From positions 313,619 to 350,085 of the forward strand of contig JACPKU010000006.1 in assembly GCA_016186915.1 (NCBI GenBank): DNA of 36,467 nt. The letters are read 5' to 3'. Below are positions 19,182-27,573 of this stretch, in pieces (within the stretch, counting starts at the first letter, position 1; every line of letters starts with the position of its first letter). The notes below the pieces were generated by a model. It worked only from the letters and a program-made list of their open reading frames with translations, did no database searches and was not told where the DNA came from. The DNA is from Candidatus Doudnabacteria bacterium. GTDB lineage: Bacteria; Patescibacteriota; Doudnabacteria; UBA920; O2-02-FULL-48-8. The position numbers and the translations under genes were made by a program.

Positions 19182-19268
19182 GCCGCGGTGGCGGAACTGG
19201 CAGACGCACACGACTCAAAATCGTGCGGGAGCAATCCCATGAGAGTTCGATTCTCTCCCGCGGCACCA
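19182..19268 (+). tRNA. tRNA-Leu (CAA)
   Basis: Complete 87-nt class II tRNA: acceptor GCCGCGG/CCGCGGC, D-arm with GGCGGAACTGGCAGA, anticodon loop CTCAAAA (anticodon CAA) on a CACGA/TCGTG stem, long variable arm GGGAGCAATCCC, T-loop TTCGATT, and encoded ACCA. Confidence 0.95.
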
Positions 19269-19300
19269 TATGCATGTAAATTGATCGTTACTGGTGCGGG

Positions 19301-19365
19301 GCACGCACGACTCAAAATCGTGTGGCTTTACAGCCATGTCGGTTCGACTCCGACCGGCGGCACCA
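19301..19365 (+). pseudogene. tRNA-Leu 3' fragment
   Basis: Anticodon arm CACGACTCAAAATCGTG, variable arm TGGCTTTACAGCCA, T-arm GTCGGTTCGACTCCGAC and acceptor CGGCGGCACCA, without 5' acceptor strand or D-arm. Its acceptor complements the fragment at 19085 (GCCGCCG). Confidence 0.75.
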
Positions 19366-19376
19366 CTTGTGCGGGG

Positions 19377-19452
19377 CGCACACGGCTCCCGCCTTCGTCC
19401 TCCGGACTTCGGCGGGCAGGCAAAATCGTACGGGAGCAATCCCATGGCACCA
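19377..19452 (+). pseudogene. tRNA-Leu remnant with palindrome in the anticodon loop
   Basis: GCGCACACGGCTC, then the 34-nt cccgccttcg...ggcgggcaggc palindrome, then AAAATCGTACGGGAGCAATCCCATGGCACCA in pieces; the T-arm is missing. Confidence 0.7.
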
Positions 19453-19476
19453 AAAAAACGACTTAGGTCGTTTTTT
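19452..19476. terminator. Bidirectional terminator after the tRNA-Leu cluster
   Basis: AAAAAACGAC-TTAG-GTCGTTTTTT, T-tracts on both strands; between the tRNA cluster (+) and the PAP2 gene (-). Confidence 0.88.
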
Positions 19477-19486
19477 ATTATGCGGC

Positions 19487-19984
19487 TTAAACTGTGAAGT
19501 TTTTTTTGAAAAGGGCTTTCAAGCCCCAAACAACCAAAGCGGCAATCACAACGCTTCCAATAATATCTGAAATATAATGCACCCCCACAAACACCCGTGC
19601 TATCGAGCCAATCGTGGCTAAAACAATCAGTGGCCAAAACCATCTAGTCCTATAAAAAGCCAAGGCAATCGCAAACAAAATCACGGCGTGCCCTGATGGA
19701 AAAGAAAAACCTTGGTCTTTTATAAGCAATTGATTTACATCCATAACTTCAAAAGGCCTGGCCCGTTCTATACCTCTTTTCAACAGCTCCACTATGACCC
19801 GCCCCGCCAAGGCGGAGCCAAGAGCCAACAAAACCTTGGTCCGCAAATTTTTATACAACCACAGAGCCAAGACCAGAGCCAACATCATCCAGACTAGATG
19901 TTCGGCGAAAAAAACTCCCAAGTAGTCTAACACTTGGCTCTGTCCCGCCAAGCTATTTATAAATTTGAATAATACTTGATCCAT
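19487..19984 (-). CDS. PAP2-family membrane phosphatase
   Basis: Integral membrane phosphatase of 165 residues with all three catalytic motifs: KRGIERARP (69-77), FPSGHA (95-100) and ARVFVGVHYISD (129-140). Five to six transmembrane segments. Proteins of this size often dephosphorylate undecaprenyl pyrophosphate (BcrC-like) or phosphatidylglycerol phosphate; which one cannot be told. It follows glyA in the same direction with a 110-nt gap that holds a T8 run but no convincing strong hairpin. Confidence 0.9.
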   Translation of the reverse strand: MDQVLFKFINSLAGQSQVLDYLGVFFAEHLVWMMLALVLALWLYKNLRTKVLLALGSALAGRVIVELLKRGIERARPFEVMDVNQLLIKDQGFSFPSGHAVILFAIALAFYRTRWFWPLIVLATIGSIARVFVGVHYISDIIGSVVIAALVVWGLKALFKKNFTV

Positions 19985-20094
19985 AAAATTCCTATTAACT
20001 CCTAACGAGGATGCTGGAAAAAAAAGAATCTCGGAGGCCGACCGTTTTGTGTCTAACGAAATTTGATGCCGTCTTTTTTCACAGTATCCGAACG

Positions 20095-21330
20095 CTATAA
20101 CCCCGGTGCTTTAAAATTTTTAGTAAACCTTTTAACCTCCTGTTTAACCTTAGCTGCAATCGAAGGGTCAGTAATCACGGCTGCGATCCAGGCCGCGATT
20201 TTGCTCATCTCTTTCTCTTTCATGCCTCGAGAAGTTACTGCTGGCGTGCCCAATCTTACTCCGGACGGATCCCAGGGTTTTCTAGGATCTTTAGGGATTG
20301 GGCTTTGGCTCGACACGATTCCGGCGGACTCTAACAACTTTCTCGCTTCCAACCCTGAAATATTTTTATTAGTCAAATCGACTATCATTAAATGATTATC
20401 AGTGCCGTCAGAAATAATCTTGAAACCAAAATCCTGCAATGACTGGGCCAAAATTTTGGCATTCTTCACCACCTGCTCGGCATATTTACGAAACGAACTG
20501 GTTGACGCCTCTTTCATTGTGACGGCAATCGCGGCAATAGCATTTTCGTGCGGGCCTCCCTGCATTCCGGGAAACACAGACTTGTCGATTGCCGTGGCGT
20601 ATTTGTCTTTGCACATTATTATTGCCGCCCGCGGTCCCCTCAAGGTTTTATGGACGGTCGTCGTCACCACGTCAAAGAAAGGAAACGGAGAAAGATGCGC
20701 TGCGCCCGCAATCAACCCGGCGATGTGGGAAATATCCGCCATCGCAATAGCCTTGACCTTGTCCGCAATCTCTCGAAATTTTTTAAAATCAACTTCTCGC
20801 GAATAAGCAGTGTAGCCGCACAGGATTAATTTAGGATTTATCTTGTCAGCCAGCTTCAAAATCTCCATATAGTCCAGCCTGCCGGTTTTTTCCGACACGC
20901 CATAATGAACAAATTTATAATTCTTTCCGGAAAAGTTGACAGGCGAGCCGTGAGTTAAATGCCCGCCGCTTGCCAAATCCATAGACATAATCGTATCACC
21001 CGGTTCTAATAAGGCGTTGTAAACTTCTAAATTTGCCGGACTGCCGGAATAAGGCTGCACATTCACATGCCAGTCGAGAGGCAAGCCAAAAGTTTTCCGC
21101 ACTCTTTCTTTCGCCAGTTCTTCCAATTCATCAATTACTTCACAGCCCCCATAATACCTTTTTCTAGGATAATTCTCGGCGTATTTGTTAGTTAAAATCG
21201 AACCAAGCGCTTCCATTACTTCACGTGACGCAAAATTCTCCGAAGCAATCAAGTTGATAGTTTCGGCTTGCCTTTTGCGCTCGCGCTGGATGAGGTCGTA
21301 TATTTCTTTGTCTTGAGATTTTAGACTCAT
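20095..21330 (-). CDS. glyA: Serine hydroxymethyltransferase
   Basis: PLP enzyme interconverting serine and glycine while charging tetrahydrofolate. Full-length (411 residues): NLIASENFASREV, YYGGCEVID, GGHLTHG, and the PLP lysine in TTTVHKTLRGPR (Lys228), then FPGMQGGPHEN. One nt separates it from the MFS gene upstream, so the operon probably runs nudix-tsaC-MFS-glyA. Confidence 0.97.
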   Translation of the reverse strand: MSLKSQDKEIYDLIQRERKRQAETINLIASENFASREVMEALGSILTNKYAENYPRKRYYGGCEVIDELEELAKERVRKTFGLPLDWHVNVQPYSGSPANLEVYNALLEPGDTIMSMDLASGGHLTHGSPVNFSGKNYKFVHYGVSEKTGRLDYMEILKLADKINPKLILCGYTAYSREVDFKKFREIADKVKAIAMADISHIAGLIAGAAHLSPFPFFDVVTTTVHKTLRGPRAAIIMCKDKYATAIDKSVFPGMQGGPHENAIAAIAVTMKEASTSSFRKYAEQVVKNAKILAQSLQDFGFKIISDGTDNHLMIVDLTNKNISGLEARKLLESAGIVSSQSPIPKDPRKPWDPSGVRLGTPAVTSRGMKEKEMSKIAAWIAAVITDPSIAAKVKQEVKRFTKNFKAPGL

Positions 21331-21331
21331 A

Positions 21332-22492
21332 TTATTTCTTTAACAGCCCATAAAATAAGGTTAGTGCGCCGGCCATGACAAATACCAGATGTATGCTAAG
21401 GCCGAAAGATAAAATAGCAATGGCCAGAAGCGCCGTAATTATTTTTCCTATTGATAAACTAAACTCATAAAATACGTTATAGGCAATGGCGTAATCCGCC
21501 TTTTTCGCCCCCGCGATTTCGAATGTCAAAGAATTCAGCGGCACATTGGTGATGCCCTTGCCCAATCTGGTGAAAACCTCAAAGGTCAAAACCGAACCCA
21601 CACTTCTCGCCAAAAACCTAAAAATCCAAGTCAGCGCATAAAACCAGGAAGTCAGCTGGAGCAAATCTCGTTTGCTCATATAATCGCTAAGTCTGCCTAT
21701 ATACAACATTAGCATGGCGGCCAAAGCGCTGGCAACCGTAATCACGGTTCCCACCCCCAACACGTCAGGAATAGTAAGGAACACAAAAACCGGCCAAAGA
21801 CTCATCAACATCAAGTCCTCGCTATACCCCCAATAGGCAAAAAAGTTCTGGACATGTTTTTTGAACACGGTCCAAAAATTTTTGAAACGGAACCTGTGCT
21901 GCATATATATGTCCTGAGAAAAAAACAGCGGCCAGGAGGAAAACAACATGATGGCAGCGGAGGAGCTGAACAGCGCCAAAAACCCAAACTGATAGGAAAT
22001 AAATCCGCCCAAGAATGGACCGACGATGGAAACTATCTGGATTAGAGAAAACAACATGCCAACCTCTCGCCCCCCTTGGACCTTGGTGGAGTTCAGTGCC
22101 ATGTCTGCATTGATCGCCGGCCAGAAAAAAGATTTTTGGAGGGCAAAGAAAAAGGGTGCGACAAAAAAGAAACTTTCGTAGTTTTGGACGTGGTATAAAG
22201 CAATCCAATAAATAATGTAGAAAATGTTGGAGATAAGGATCGCGTGCTTGTAGCCAATTTTACTAATCATCTTCGCGCCACCGAACACGAAAACTGAATA
22301 CGCCGCATAGACGATCGCGTAAAAAATCATAATGTCTATAAGGCTGTAACCAAGCTGATACAAAAAAATCGGCTCAAAAATATAAGCCATGGTAAGAGCC
22401 AAGCTAAAAAGTATCGATTGCCAGTAAATCTCTCTTACCTCCTGGCCTACTCGGAACGAGAAATAATGTATATGTCTTGGCAGAATAAGCAT
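21332..22492 (-). CDS. MFS transporter
   Basis: 386 residues with about twelve hydrophobic segments in two halves and a charged central loop (FKKHVQNFFAYWG region). Typical major-facilitator patterns such as a Gly-rich helix 5 (VGPFLGGFISYQFG) and GRLSDYMSKRD between helices are present. The substrate cannot be assigned. Start ATG overlaps the last base of tsaC. Confidence 0.85.
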   Translation of the reverse strand: MLILPRHIHYFSFRVGQEVREIYWQSILFSLALTMAYIFEPIFLYQLGYSLIDIMIFYAIVYAAYSVFVFGGAKMISKIGYKHAILISNIFYIIYWIALYHVQNYESFFFVAPFFFALQKSFFWPAINADMALNSTKVQGGREVGMLFSLIQIVSIVGPFLGGFISYQFGFLALFSSSAAIMLFSSWPLFFSQDIYMQHRFRFKNFWTVFKKHVQNFFAYWGYSEDLMLMSLWPVFVFLTIPDVLGVGTVITVASALAAMLMLYIGRLSDYMSKRDLLQLTSWFYALTWIFRFLARSVGSVLTFEVFTRLGKGITNVPLNSLTFEIAGAKKADYAIAYNVFYEFSLSIGKIITALLAIAILSFGLSIHLVFVMAGALTLFYGLLKK

Positions 22493-23112
22493 TAGATTGT
22501 GTTTTGGATTTGTTTTTTGGTTATGGGACCCGCCCTTATTATTCTAACACGATCAGTATCCACTGCTACCACTGTAGACGGCTTACATTTTGCTAACCTA
22601 CCGCCGTCCAAATAATAATCAGGCTTGAATTTTGAGTTGGCAAACTGCTTTTTAACTGCTGAAATCGAATAATTATCGGGTTTGCCGGAGAGGTTGGCGG
22701 AAGTGGTGCTGATGGGTTTGCCAAATCTCCTAACCAGTTCCAAGGCGAGCTCGTGTTTGGGCAAACGAATACCTAAGGTGCCTGTTCCAGCAGACAACAT
22801 CTGCCAGGATTTACCAATGGCTTTCAGTGGCAAAACAATCGTCAAAGGACCCGGCCAAAATTTCTTTATCAATTTTTTTGCATACTTATTTACGCTTACG
22901 ATTATACTTAAATACTTTACAGTATTTAAGTATTTTCCTGGGGCGATAATATGAATGGGTTTTTTAAAATTGCGGCCCTTGAGGCGATAAAGTTTTTTGA
23001 CCGCGGCCAAGTTTGTGGCATCCACGGCCAAACCATAAGCCGTGTCAGTGGGGTAAACCACCGCCCCGCCTTGTCTTAAGATTTTAACCGCTTGGGTTAT
23101 TTGGTTTTTCAC
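22492..23112 (-). CDS. tsaC: L-threonylcarbamoyladenylate synthase (TsaC/YrdC)
   Basis: First enzyme of t6A tRNA modification at ANN-decoding tRNAs. 206 residues with GGAVVYPTDTAYGLAVDA, KGRNFKKPIHII, KFWPGPLTIVL, LGIRLPKH, PISTTSANLSG and STVVAVD, all YrdC/Sua5 signatures. Residues encoded at 22907-22936 (KYLNTVKYLSII region) derive from an AT-rich palindrome and look unusual for the family. It overlaps the nudix gene upstream by 29 bp. Confidence 0.95.
   Translation of the reverse strand: MKNQITQAVKILRQGGAVVYPTDTAYGLAVDATNLAAVKKLYRLKGRNFKKPIHIIAPGKYLNTVKYLSIIVSVNKYAKKLIKKFWPGPLTIVLPLKAIGKSWQMLSAGTGTLGIRLPKHELALELVRRFGKPISTTSANLSGKPDNYSISAVKKQFANSKFKPDYYLDGGRLAKCKPSTVVAVDTDRVRIIRAGPITKKQIQNTI
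22907..22936. repeat. AT-rich palindrome inside tsaC
   Basis: ATACTTAAATACT and AGTATTTAAGTAT (13-bp arms) around TTAC, read through in frame. Confidence 0.7.
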
Positions 23113-23587
23113 TGATTGTGTGCGTTAAAATTTCCAAAGGGTAATGCTTCCCGGCAAAATAATCTTTCACTGCTTGTTTAATGTCTAAATCACGCAGGGT
23201 CGTCTTATCCATGGCGTAAATTTCCTCTGGCGTAAACCACTTGGTTTCTGCTGAATCTGAAGCTAACTCTGACTGGCTTTCAGAAATCTTACCAATAAAA
23301 AGCAACTTAATAGCATGCGGGTGAAGCCCGTCCCGAATTATGTCTTTTCTATGTAAAGAATAGATGCCGAGCAAGGCGGTGGGTTCAAAATCATAACCAG
23401 ATTCTTCCTTGGCCTCGCGTTTTACTGCTTCGATCGGATTTTCACCGACATCAATCCAGCCAGCGGGATGGCTCCATTTGCCTTGATCAGGAGTTGGTTC
23501 CGCTTCCTTCATTAATAAAATCTTACCATCTTTTTCTAAGATTGCGCCAACCACCCCGAAGGTTTGACTAAATACTCGTTTCGGCAT
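23084..23587 (-). CDS. NUDIX hydrolase
   Basis: 167 residues; the Nudix box spans residues 43-65 (G-x5-E-x7-REAKEESG), flanked by KILLMKEAEPTPDQGKWSHP on one side and a typical outer sheet after it. Such enzymes clean up nucleoside diphosphate derivatives; the substrate is open. First gene of the run leading into tsaC. Confidence 0.92.
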   Translation of the reverse strand: MPKRVFSQTFGVVGAILEKDGKILLMKEAEPTPDQGKWSHPAGWIDVGENPIEAVKREAKEESGYDFEPTALLGIYSLHRKDIIRDGLHPHAIKLLFIGKISESQSELASDSAETKWFTPEEIYAMDKTTLRDLDIKQAVKDYFAGKHYPLEILTHTISEKPNNPSG

Positions 23588-23599
23588 AAATTATCTTAC

Positions 23600-23623
23600 T
23601 TATAATACGTTAACGTATTATAA
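23600..23623. promoter_or_regulatory. 24-bp perfect palindrome between leuS and the nudix gene
   Basis: Half-site TTATAATACGTT, perfectly repeated as its complement, 3 bp after the leuS stop and 12 bp before the nudix start. It may be an operator, or a hairpin with A/T ends acting as a weak terminator. Confidence 0.5.
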
Positions 23624-23626
23624 CTT

Positions 23627-26554
23627 TTACTTCACCACAAAATTAATCAGTTTATCCTGCACAAAAATTTCCTTAATAATTTCTTTGTCCGTTAAATACT
23701 TTTTGACATTTTCGTCTGCCAGGGCCTTTTGTTTAACGTCTTCCTGCGAGCTTCCGGCATCCATTTCCAAAGTCGCCCGGACCCTGCCGGAGATTTGCAC
23801 TACGAAGATCACCTTCGTATCTTGGGCGAACTTTTCATCATATTTGGGCCAAGCTTCTTTATGTATTGATCCCTCATGGCCCAAGCCGTGCCAAAGTTCT
23901 TCTGTGATGTGCGGAGCCAAAGGAGCTAAAAGTTTCAGAAAATCCTCCCAGCTTAACTTACTAATGTTGGTTTTTTGACGCTCGAAGGCGTTAAGTAAAA
24001 TCATCAAGGCGCTAATTGCCGTGTTAAAGCGATAGTTCTCAATATCACTGGTCACCTTTTTGATCGTTTTATTTAAAACTTGCAGCACTTCCTGGCTGCT
24101 TTCCTCGACTTGATGCTCCACTAAAACTTGTCCCAAGTTCCAAGTTTTATCCAAAAATCTTTTCACCCCCATAATTCCTTTATCGTTCCAGCTCACGGTA
24201 TCCGCATGGGGGCCTAAAAACATTTCGTACATCCGCAGCACATCTGCGCCGAATTTTTCTACAATCTCGTCAGGGTTGACTACATTGCCCCGGCTCTTAC
24301 TCATTTTCTCGCCGTCGGCAGCCAAGACAATGCCGTGCGGCACGCGCTTCATATAAGGTTCTTGCGCGGTGACGACTTTTTGGTCATACAAAAACAAATT
24401 CCAGAAACGGGAATACAGCAAATGCAGCGTGGTATGTTCCATGCCGCCAAAATACACATCCACTGGCGTCCAGCGCTTGAGTAATTTTTTACTGGCTAAT
24501 TCCTTGCCGTTTTGTGGATCCGTATATCTTAACCAATACCAAGAACTGCCTGCCCACTGCGGCATGGTGTTGGTTTCTCTTTTCGCCGGCCCTTCACATT
24601 CAGGGCATTTCACATTCACCCATTCTTTAATCGCGGCCAAAGGGGACTCCCCTGTGCCGGTGGGTTCATACCTTTCTACTTCTGGCAAGGTCACGGGCAA
24701 ATCTTTTTCAGGCACTGCCACCACGCCGCAGTTTTCGCAATGAATAATTGGGATTGGCTCACCCCAATATCGCTGGCGTGAAAACACCCAATCGCGGAGT
24801 TTATATTGCACTTTAGGGACCCCAAACTCTTTTGCCATCTTCGGAATCGCTTCTTCCGAGGTCATACCATTATACTCGCCAGAGTCAACCAATTTTCCGT
24901 TTCCTACAAAAGGCAATTCTCCACCTTTGACGACTTCTCTAATCGGCAAATTGTATTTTTTCGCAAACTCGAAATCGCGCTCGTCATGCGCCGGCACGGC
25001 CATGATCGCACCGGTCCCGTAGCCCATGAGCGCATAATCAGCCACCCAAACCGGAATTTCTTCTTTGGTTGCAGGATTGATCGCTTTGACACCTTTCAGC
25101 TCTACACCCGTCTTTTCTCTGTTAACTGCTGTTCGAGTTATCTCGTCTTTTTTCTTAACCTCTTCTAAATACTTCGCGATGTCAGAAAAATTCTCGGAAA
25201 TAGACATCCGGCTTTGCACCAAAGGATGCTCTGGGGCTATGACCATATAAGTAGCGCCAAAAATCGTATCCGGTCGGGTTGTAAAAATTTTCATATACGG
25301 CAAGAGTGTCTCAAGAATTGCAGGCTCTTCTTTTCCTTGAAAGTGTGGCTTGAGCGCCTGAACAGTTTGCGGATAGGAATCTAGATTTTTACCCAAAACC
25401 TTACCATCTTCCATTGGAACCACTGTATCAGAAGAATCTACCAAAATTTTAAAATAATCGGAGTTTTGCCGAATTTTTTTATAATCGAATCCTCGACGTA
25501 CTGCTTCACTAACCGTTGGTCGAGCTTTTTTATCCAAAAATTTACCCGTTGTGGGGGTCGACACCAAGACCACGCCATGAACCTTATGACCTCTTTCTAA
25601 AAGCCTCAATGCTACAATCCCTCCAAATGAATGGCTAACGACAACCGTACTTTCATCTAATTTACAATTTTTTTCTACAAAATCAGTTTGCTCCAAGTCA
25701 TTCGGTTCACCTGGATTGGGCATTTCCGGTATCTCAACCTCGAAACCTCGATCTTCCAATTCCTTCTTTAACCAAGGATAAGAGTTATCTTTGGGCTTAC
25801 TTGCACGACCGTGCAAAATCACATACCGCTTGACCCTAGGATTTGCTATGGGAAATTCTATCTCCGCTCCCTCGCTCCTACCGATCCAGTTCTCCTGCTG
25901 GAGTTTAACTGCTTCCGGCCACTCGGTTAGGTCTTTTAAACCAGCAAGAAGTTTTTCAGCGTACGCCGTGATTTTCAGATACCACTGGCGCATTTCTTTT
26001 TTCTCAACTTTCGTACCACAACGCTCACAGCAACCGTCTATTACTTCTTCATTGGCCAGACCGGTTTTATCCTTGGGACACCAATTAATCAGCCCTGTTG
26101 CTTCATATGCCAAGCCGGCTTTGAAAAACTGCAGGAATATCCACTGGGTCCATTTGTAATACTCTGGATCTGTGGTGTTGATCTCCCTGCTCCAATCAAA
26201 ACTCATGCCCCAGCTTTGCAGCTGCTTTTTCGCATTCTCGATATTTTTTACCGTGGAAATTTTCGGATGCACGCCTTTTTTCAAGGCAAAGTTTTCAGCA
26301 GGCAAGCCAAAAGCATCCCAGCCAATTGGGTATAACACTTCATGCTCCTGCATTCGATAAAAACGCGAATACACATCACCGGCTGTGTAGGGCCGCAGAT
26401 GTCCCATATGCAAACCTTCCCCGGAAGGATAAGGAAATTCAATCAGGACATACTTTTTGTCCTTCTTACTTGTATCCGAAGCTTTATAAACTTCGTCTTT
26501 TTCCCATTTGTCCTGCCATTTTTTCTCTATTGCTTTGTGGTCGTATTTGGTCAT
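23627..26554 (-). CDS. leuS: Leucyl-tRNA synthetase with an inserted RBBP9-like hydrolase domain
   Basis: Class I synthetase charging tRNA-Leu. 975 residues: PYPSGEGLHMGHLRPYT (HMGH), zinc knuckle CPKDKTGL...CCERCG, NWIGRSEGAEIEF, IFTTRPDTIFGATYMV (editing domain), WAGSSWYWLRY and KMSKSRGN. Between EGAEIEF and the TTRPDT strand there are ~180 extra residues (237-418, DNA 25301-25846) forming a full alpha/beta hydrolase: VILHGRASKP, nucleophile Ser309 in SHSFGG, Asp376 in DSSDTVVP, His404 in LKPHFQGKEEP. Normal LeuRS has only a short link there. tatD lies upstream. Confidence 0.96.
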   Translation of the reverse strand: MTKYDHKAIEKKWQDKWEKDEVYKASDTSKKDKKYVLIEFPYPSGEGLHMGHLRPYTAGDVYSRFYRMQEHEVLYPIGWDAFGLPAENFALKKGVHPKISTVKNIENAKKQLQSWGMSFDWSREINTTDPEYYKWTQWIFLQFFKAGLAYEATGLINWCPKDKTGLANEEVIDGCCERCGTKVEKKEMRQWYLKITAYAEKLLAGLKDLTEWPEAVKLQQENWIGRSEGAEIEFPIANPRVKRYVILHGRASKPKDNSYPWLKKELEDRGFEVEIPEMPNPGEPNDLEQTDFVEKNCKLDESTVVVSHSFGGIVALRLLERGHKVHGVVLVSTPTTGKFLDKKARPTVSEAVRRGFDYKKIRQNSDYFKILVDSSDTVVPMEDGKVLGKNLDSYPQTVQALKPHFQGKEEPAILETLLPYMKIFTTRPDTIFGATYMVIAPEHPLVQSRMSISENFSDIAKYLEEVKKKDEITRTAVNREKTGVELKGVKAINPATKEEIPVWVADYALMGYGTGAIMAVPAHDERDFEFAKKYNLPIREVVKGGELPFVGNGKLVDSGEYNGMTSEEAIPKMAKEFGVPKVQYKLRDWVFSRQRYWGEPIPIIHCENCGVVAVPEKDLPVTLPEVERYEPTGTGESPLAAIKEWVNVKCPECEGPAKRETNTMPQWAGSSWYWLRYTDPQNGKELASKKLLKRWTPVDVYFGGMEHTTLHLLYSRFWNLFLYDQKVVTAQEPYMKRVPHGIVLAADGEKMSKSRGNVVNPDEIVEKFGADVLRMYEMFLGPHADTVSWNDKGIMGVKRFLDKTWNLGQVLVEHQVEESSQEVLQVLNKTIKKVTSDIENYRFNTAISALMILLNAFERQKTNISKLSWEDFLKLLAPLAPHITEELWHGLGHEGSIHKEAWPKYDEKFAQDTKVIFVVQISGRVRATLEMDAGSSQEDVKQKALADENVKKYLTDKEIIKEIFVQDKLINFVVK

Positions 26555-26582
26555 TTCATTTTATAAGATGAATGTTTCCATG

Positions 26583-27473
26583 TTACTGCTTTATTTTAAA
26601 CAACTTGCAGGCATTATTAAAGGCGGTTTCGGCCGCTTCAACGGTATCCATATTCCTGATCTCGGCAATCTTTTGGGCAATATACCGCACATAACTCGGT
26701 TCATTGCGTTTGCCGCGGAAGGGCGGCGGGGTCAGATATGGCGCATCGGTCTCGGTCAATATCCTGTCAAAGGGCATCTTTGACACTACTTCGGCTAGTC
26801 TTCCTGTCTTATCAAAAGTCAGTATACCATTGAACGCAATGTAGCATCCCAGGTCTAGAAATTTCTTGGCCGTTTCCCAAGTATCGGTAAAAGAATGGAT
26901 CACTCCAAGCTGGCCTGCATATTCAGCTTTTAAAATTTCCAAAACATCCTCATATGCATCGCGGCAATGAACAATCAATGACAACTGATGTTTTTTCGCA
27001 AAACTGATCTGTGCCACAAAAGCCTGTTTTTGTTTACTGATTACATGTTCCTTGCTACTTGTTTCTGGAATTCTAAAATAATCCAAGCCGGTCTCGCCGA
27101 TTGCCACTACTTTCTCACTAATCAGCCCCTCATAGTCTTTTTCTTCAAACTTTTCTTGACGGGACTTAAAGTGACTTTCTTCCTCATCCACCATTTGTTG
27201 CCAAGTATGGATGGGATGCAAGCCGATGGCCGCATAGACACCTTCGGGATATTTGACAGCCAACTCTACCGCAGCTTTCGAAGTGTCGACTTGGGTGCCG
27301 ACATTAATCATCCAAGTCTGATTATCTAAAGCACGCTTAATCGTCGCCTCGCGGTCATTCTTTCCGCCGGAGGGTTTTGCGCCAGCCGGAGGCTGGTCAG
27401 CCTCCGGCTGAGATCCGCCTTTGGCGGAAAACGCGCTAAAATTGACATGGGTATGGGTATCAAAAAATCTCAT
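26583..27473 (-). CDS. tatD: TatD-family metal-dependent DNase
   Basis: TIM-barrel hydrolase: FFDTHTHVNF (His7/His9), AIGLHPIHTW, IGETGLDYFR, LIVHCRDAYED, GVIHSFTDT and TETDAPYLTPPP. 296 residues against about 260 usually; the excess is a segment after residue 15 (SAKGGSQPEADQPPAGAKPS, GGK) encoded by a palindromic repeat at 27361-27428. Without it the text reads like a normal TatD N terminus. Follows metG in the same direction. Confidence 0.94.
   Translation of the reverse strand: MRFFDTHTHVNFSAFSAKGGSQPEADQPPAGAKPSGGKNDREATIKRALDNQTWMINVGTQVDTSKAAVELAVKYPEGVYAAIGLHPIHTWQQMVDEEESHFKSRQEKFEEKDYEGLISEKVVAIGETGLDYFRIPETSSKEHVISKQKQAFVAQISFAKKHQLSLIVHCRDAYEDVLEILKAEYAGQLGVIHSFTDTWETAKKFLDLGCYIAFNGILTFDKTGRLAEVVSKMPFDRILTETDAPYLTPPPFRGKRNEPSYVRYIAQKIAEIRNMDTVEAAETAFNNACKLFKIKQ
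27361..27428. repeat. In-frame palindromic repeat in tatD
   Basis: Ends ttccgccggagg and cgcctttggcgga as in the ATP-grasp gene (10318-10347), enclosing a second palindrome (gccagccggaggctgg / cagcctccggctg). Confidence 0.75.
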
Positions 27474-27485
27474 AGCAGTATTACT

Positions 27486-27568
27486 CCTCCCCTTAATATA
27501 AGGGGAGGCTGGGAGGGGTTATAAACTCTTGAGTTCTAACTCCCCCTAACCCCCTCTTATTCTAAGAG
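27486..27568. repeat. Palindromic ctcccctt/ccccctctta repeat pair
   Basis: CTCCCCTTAATATAAGGGGAG (stem of about 9 bp) and CCCCCTCTTATTCTAAGAGG, both perfect hairpins, between metG and tatD. A T-tract (TTTATT) follows only on the plus strand, where no gene ends. Confidence 0.7.
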
Positions 27569-27573
27569 GGGGT

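Noticed and set aside
18910-19275. Upstream extension of the membrane protein E1 to 352 residues
   Set aside because: The extension would be encoded antisense to tRNA-Leu and repeats; the ATG at 18909 has an ideal SD and a promoter just upstream.
19985-20094. Possible glycine riboswitch or attenuator between glyA and the PAP2 gene
   Set aside because: Only a T8 run and a weak GC-rich stem are visible; no conserved riboswitch blocks or leader ORF with paired segments.
27541-27570. Hairpin after metG as its terminator
   Set aside because: The T-tract is on the wrong strand for metG, and the hairpin belongs to a repeat family found elsewhere in the window.
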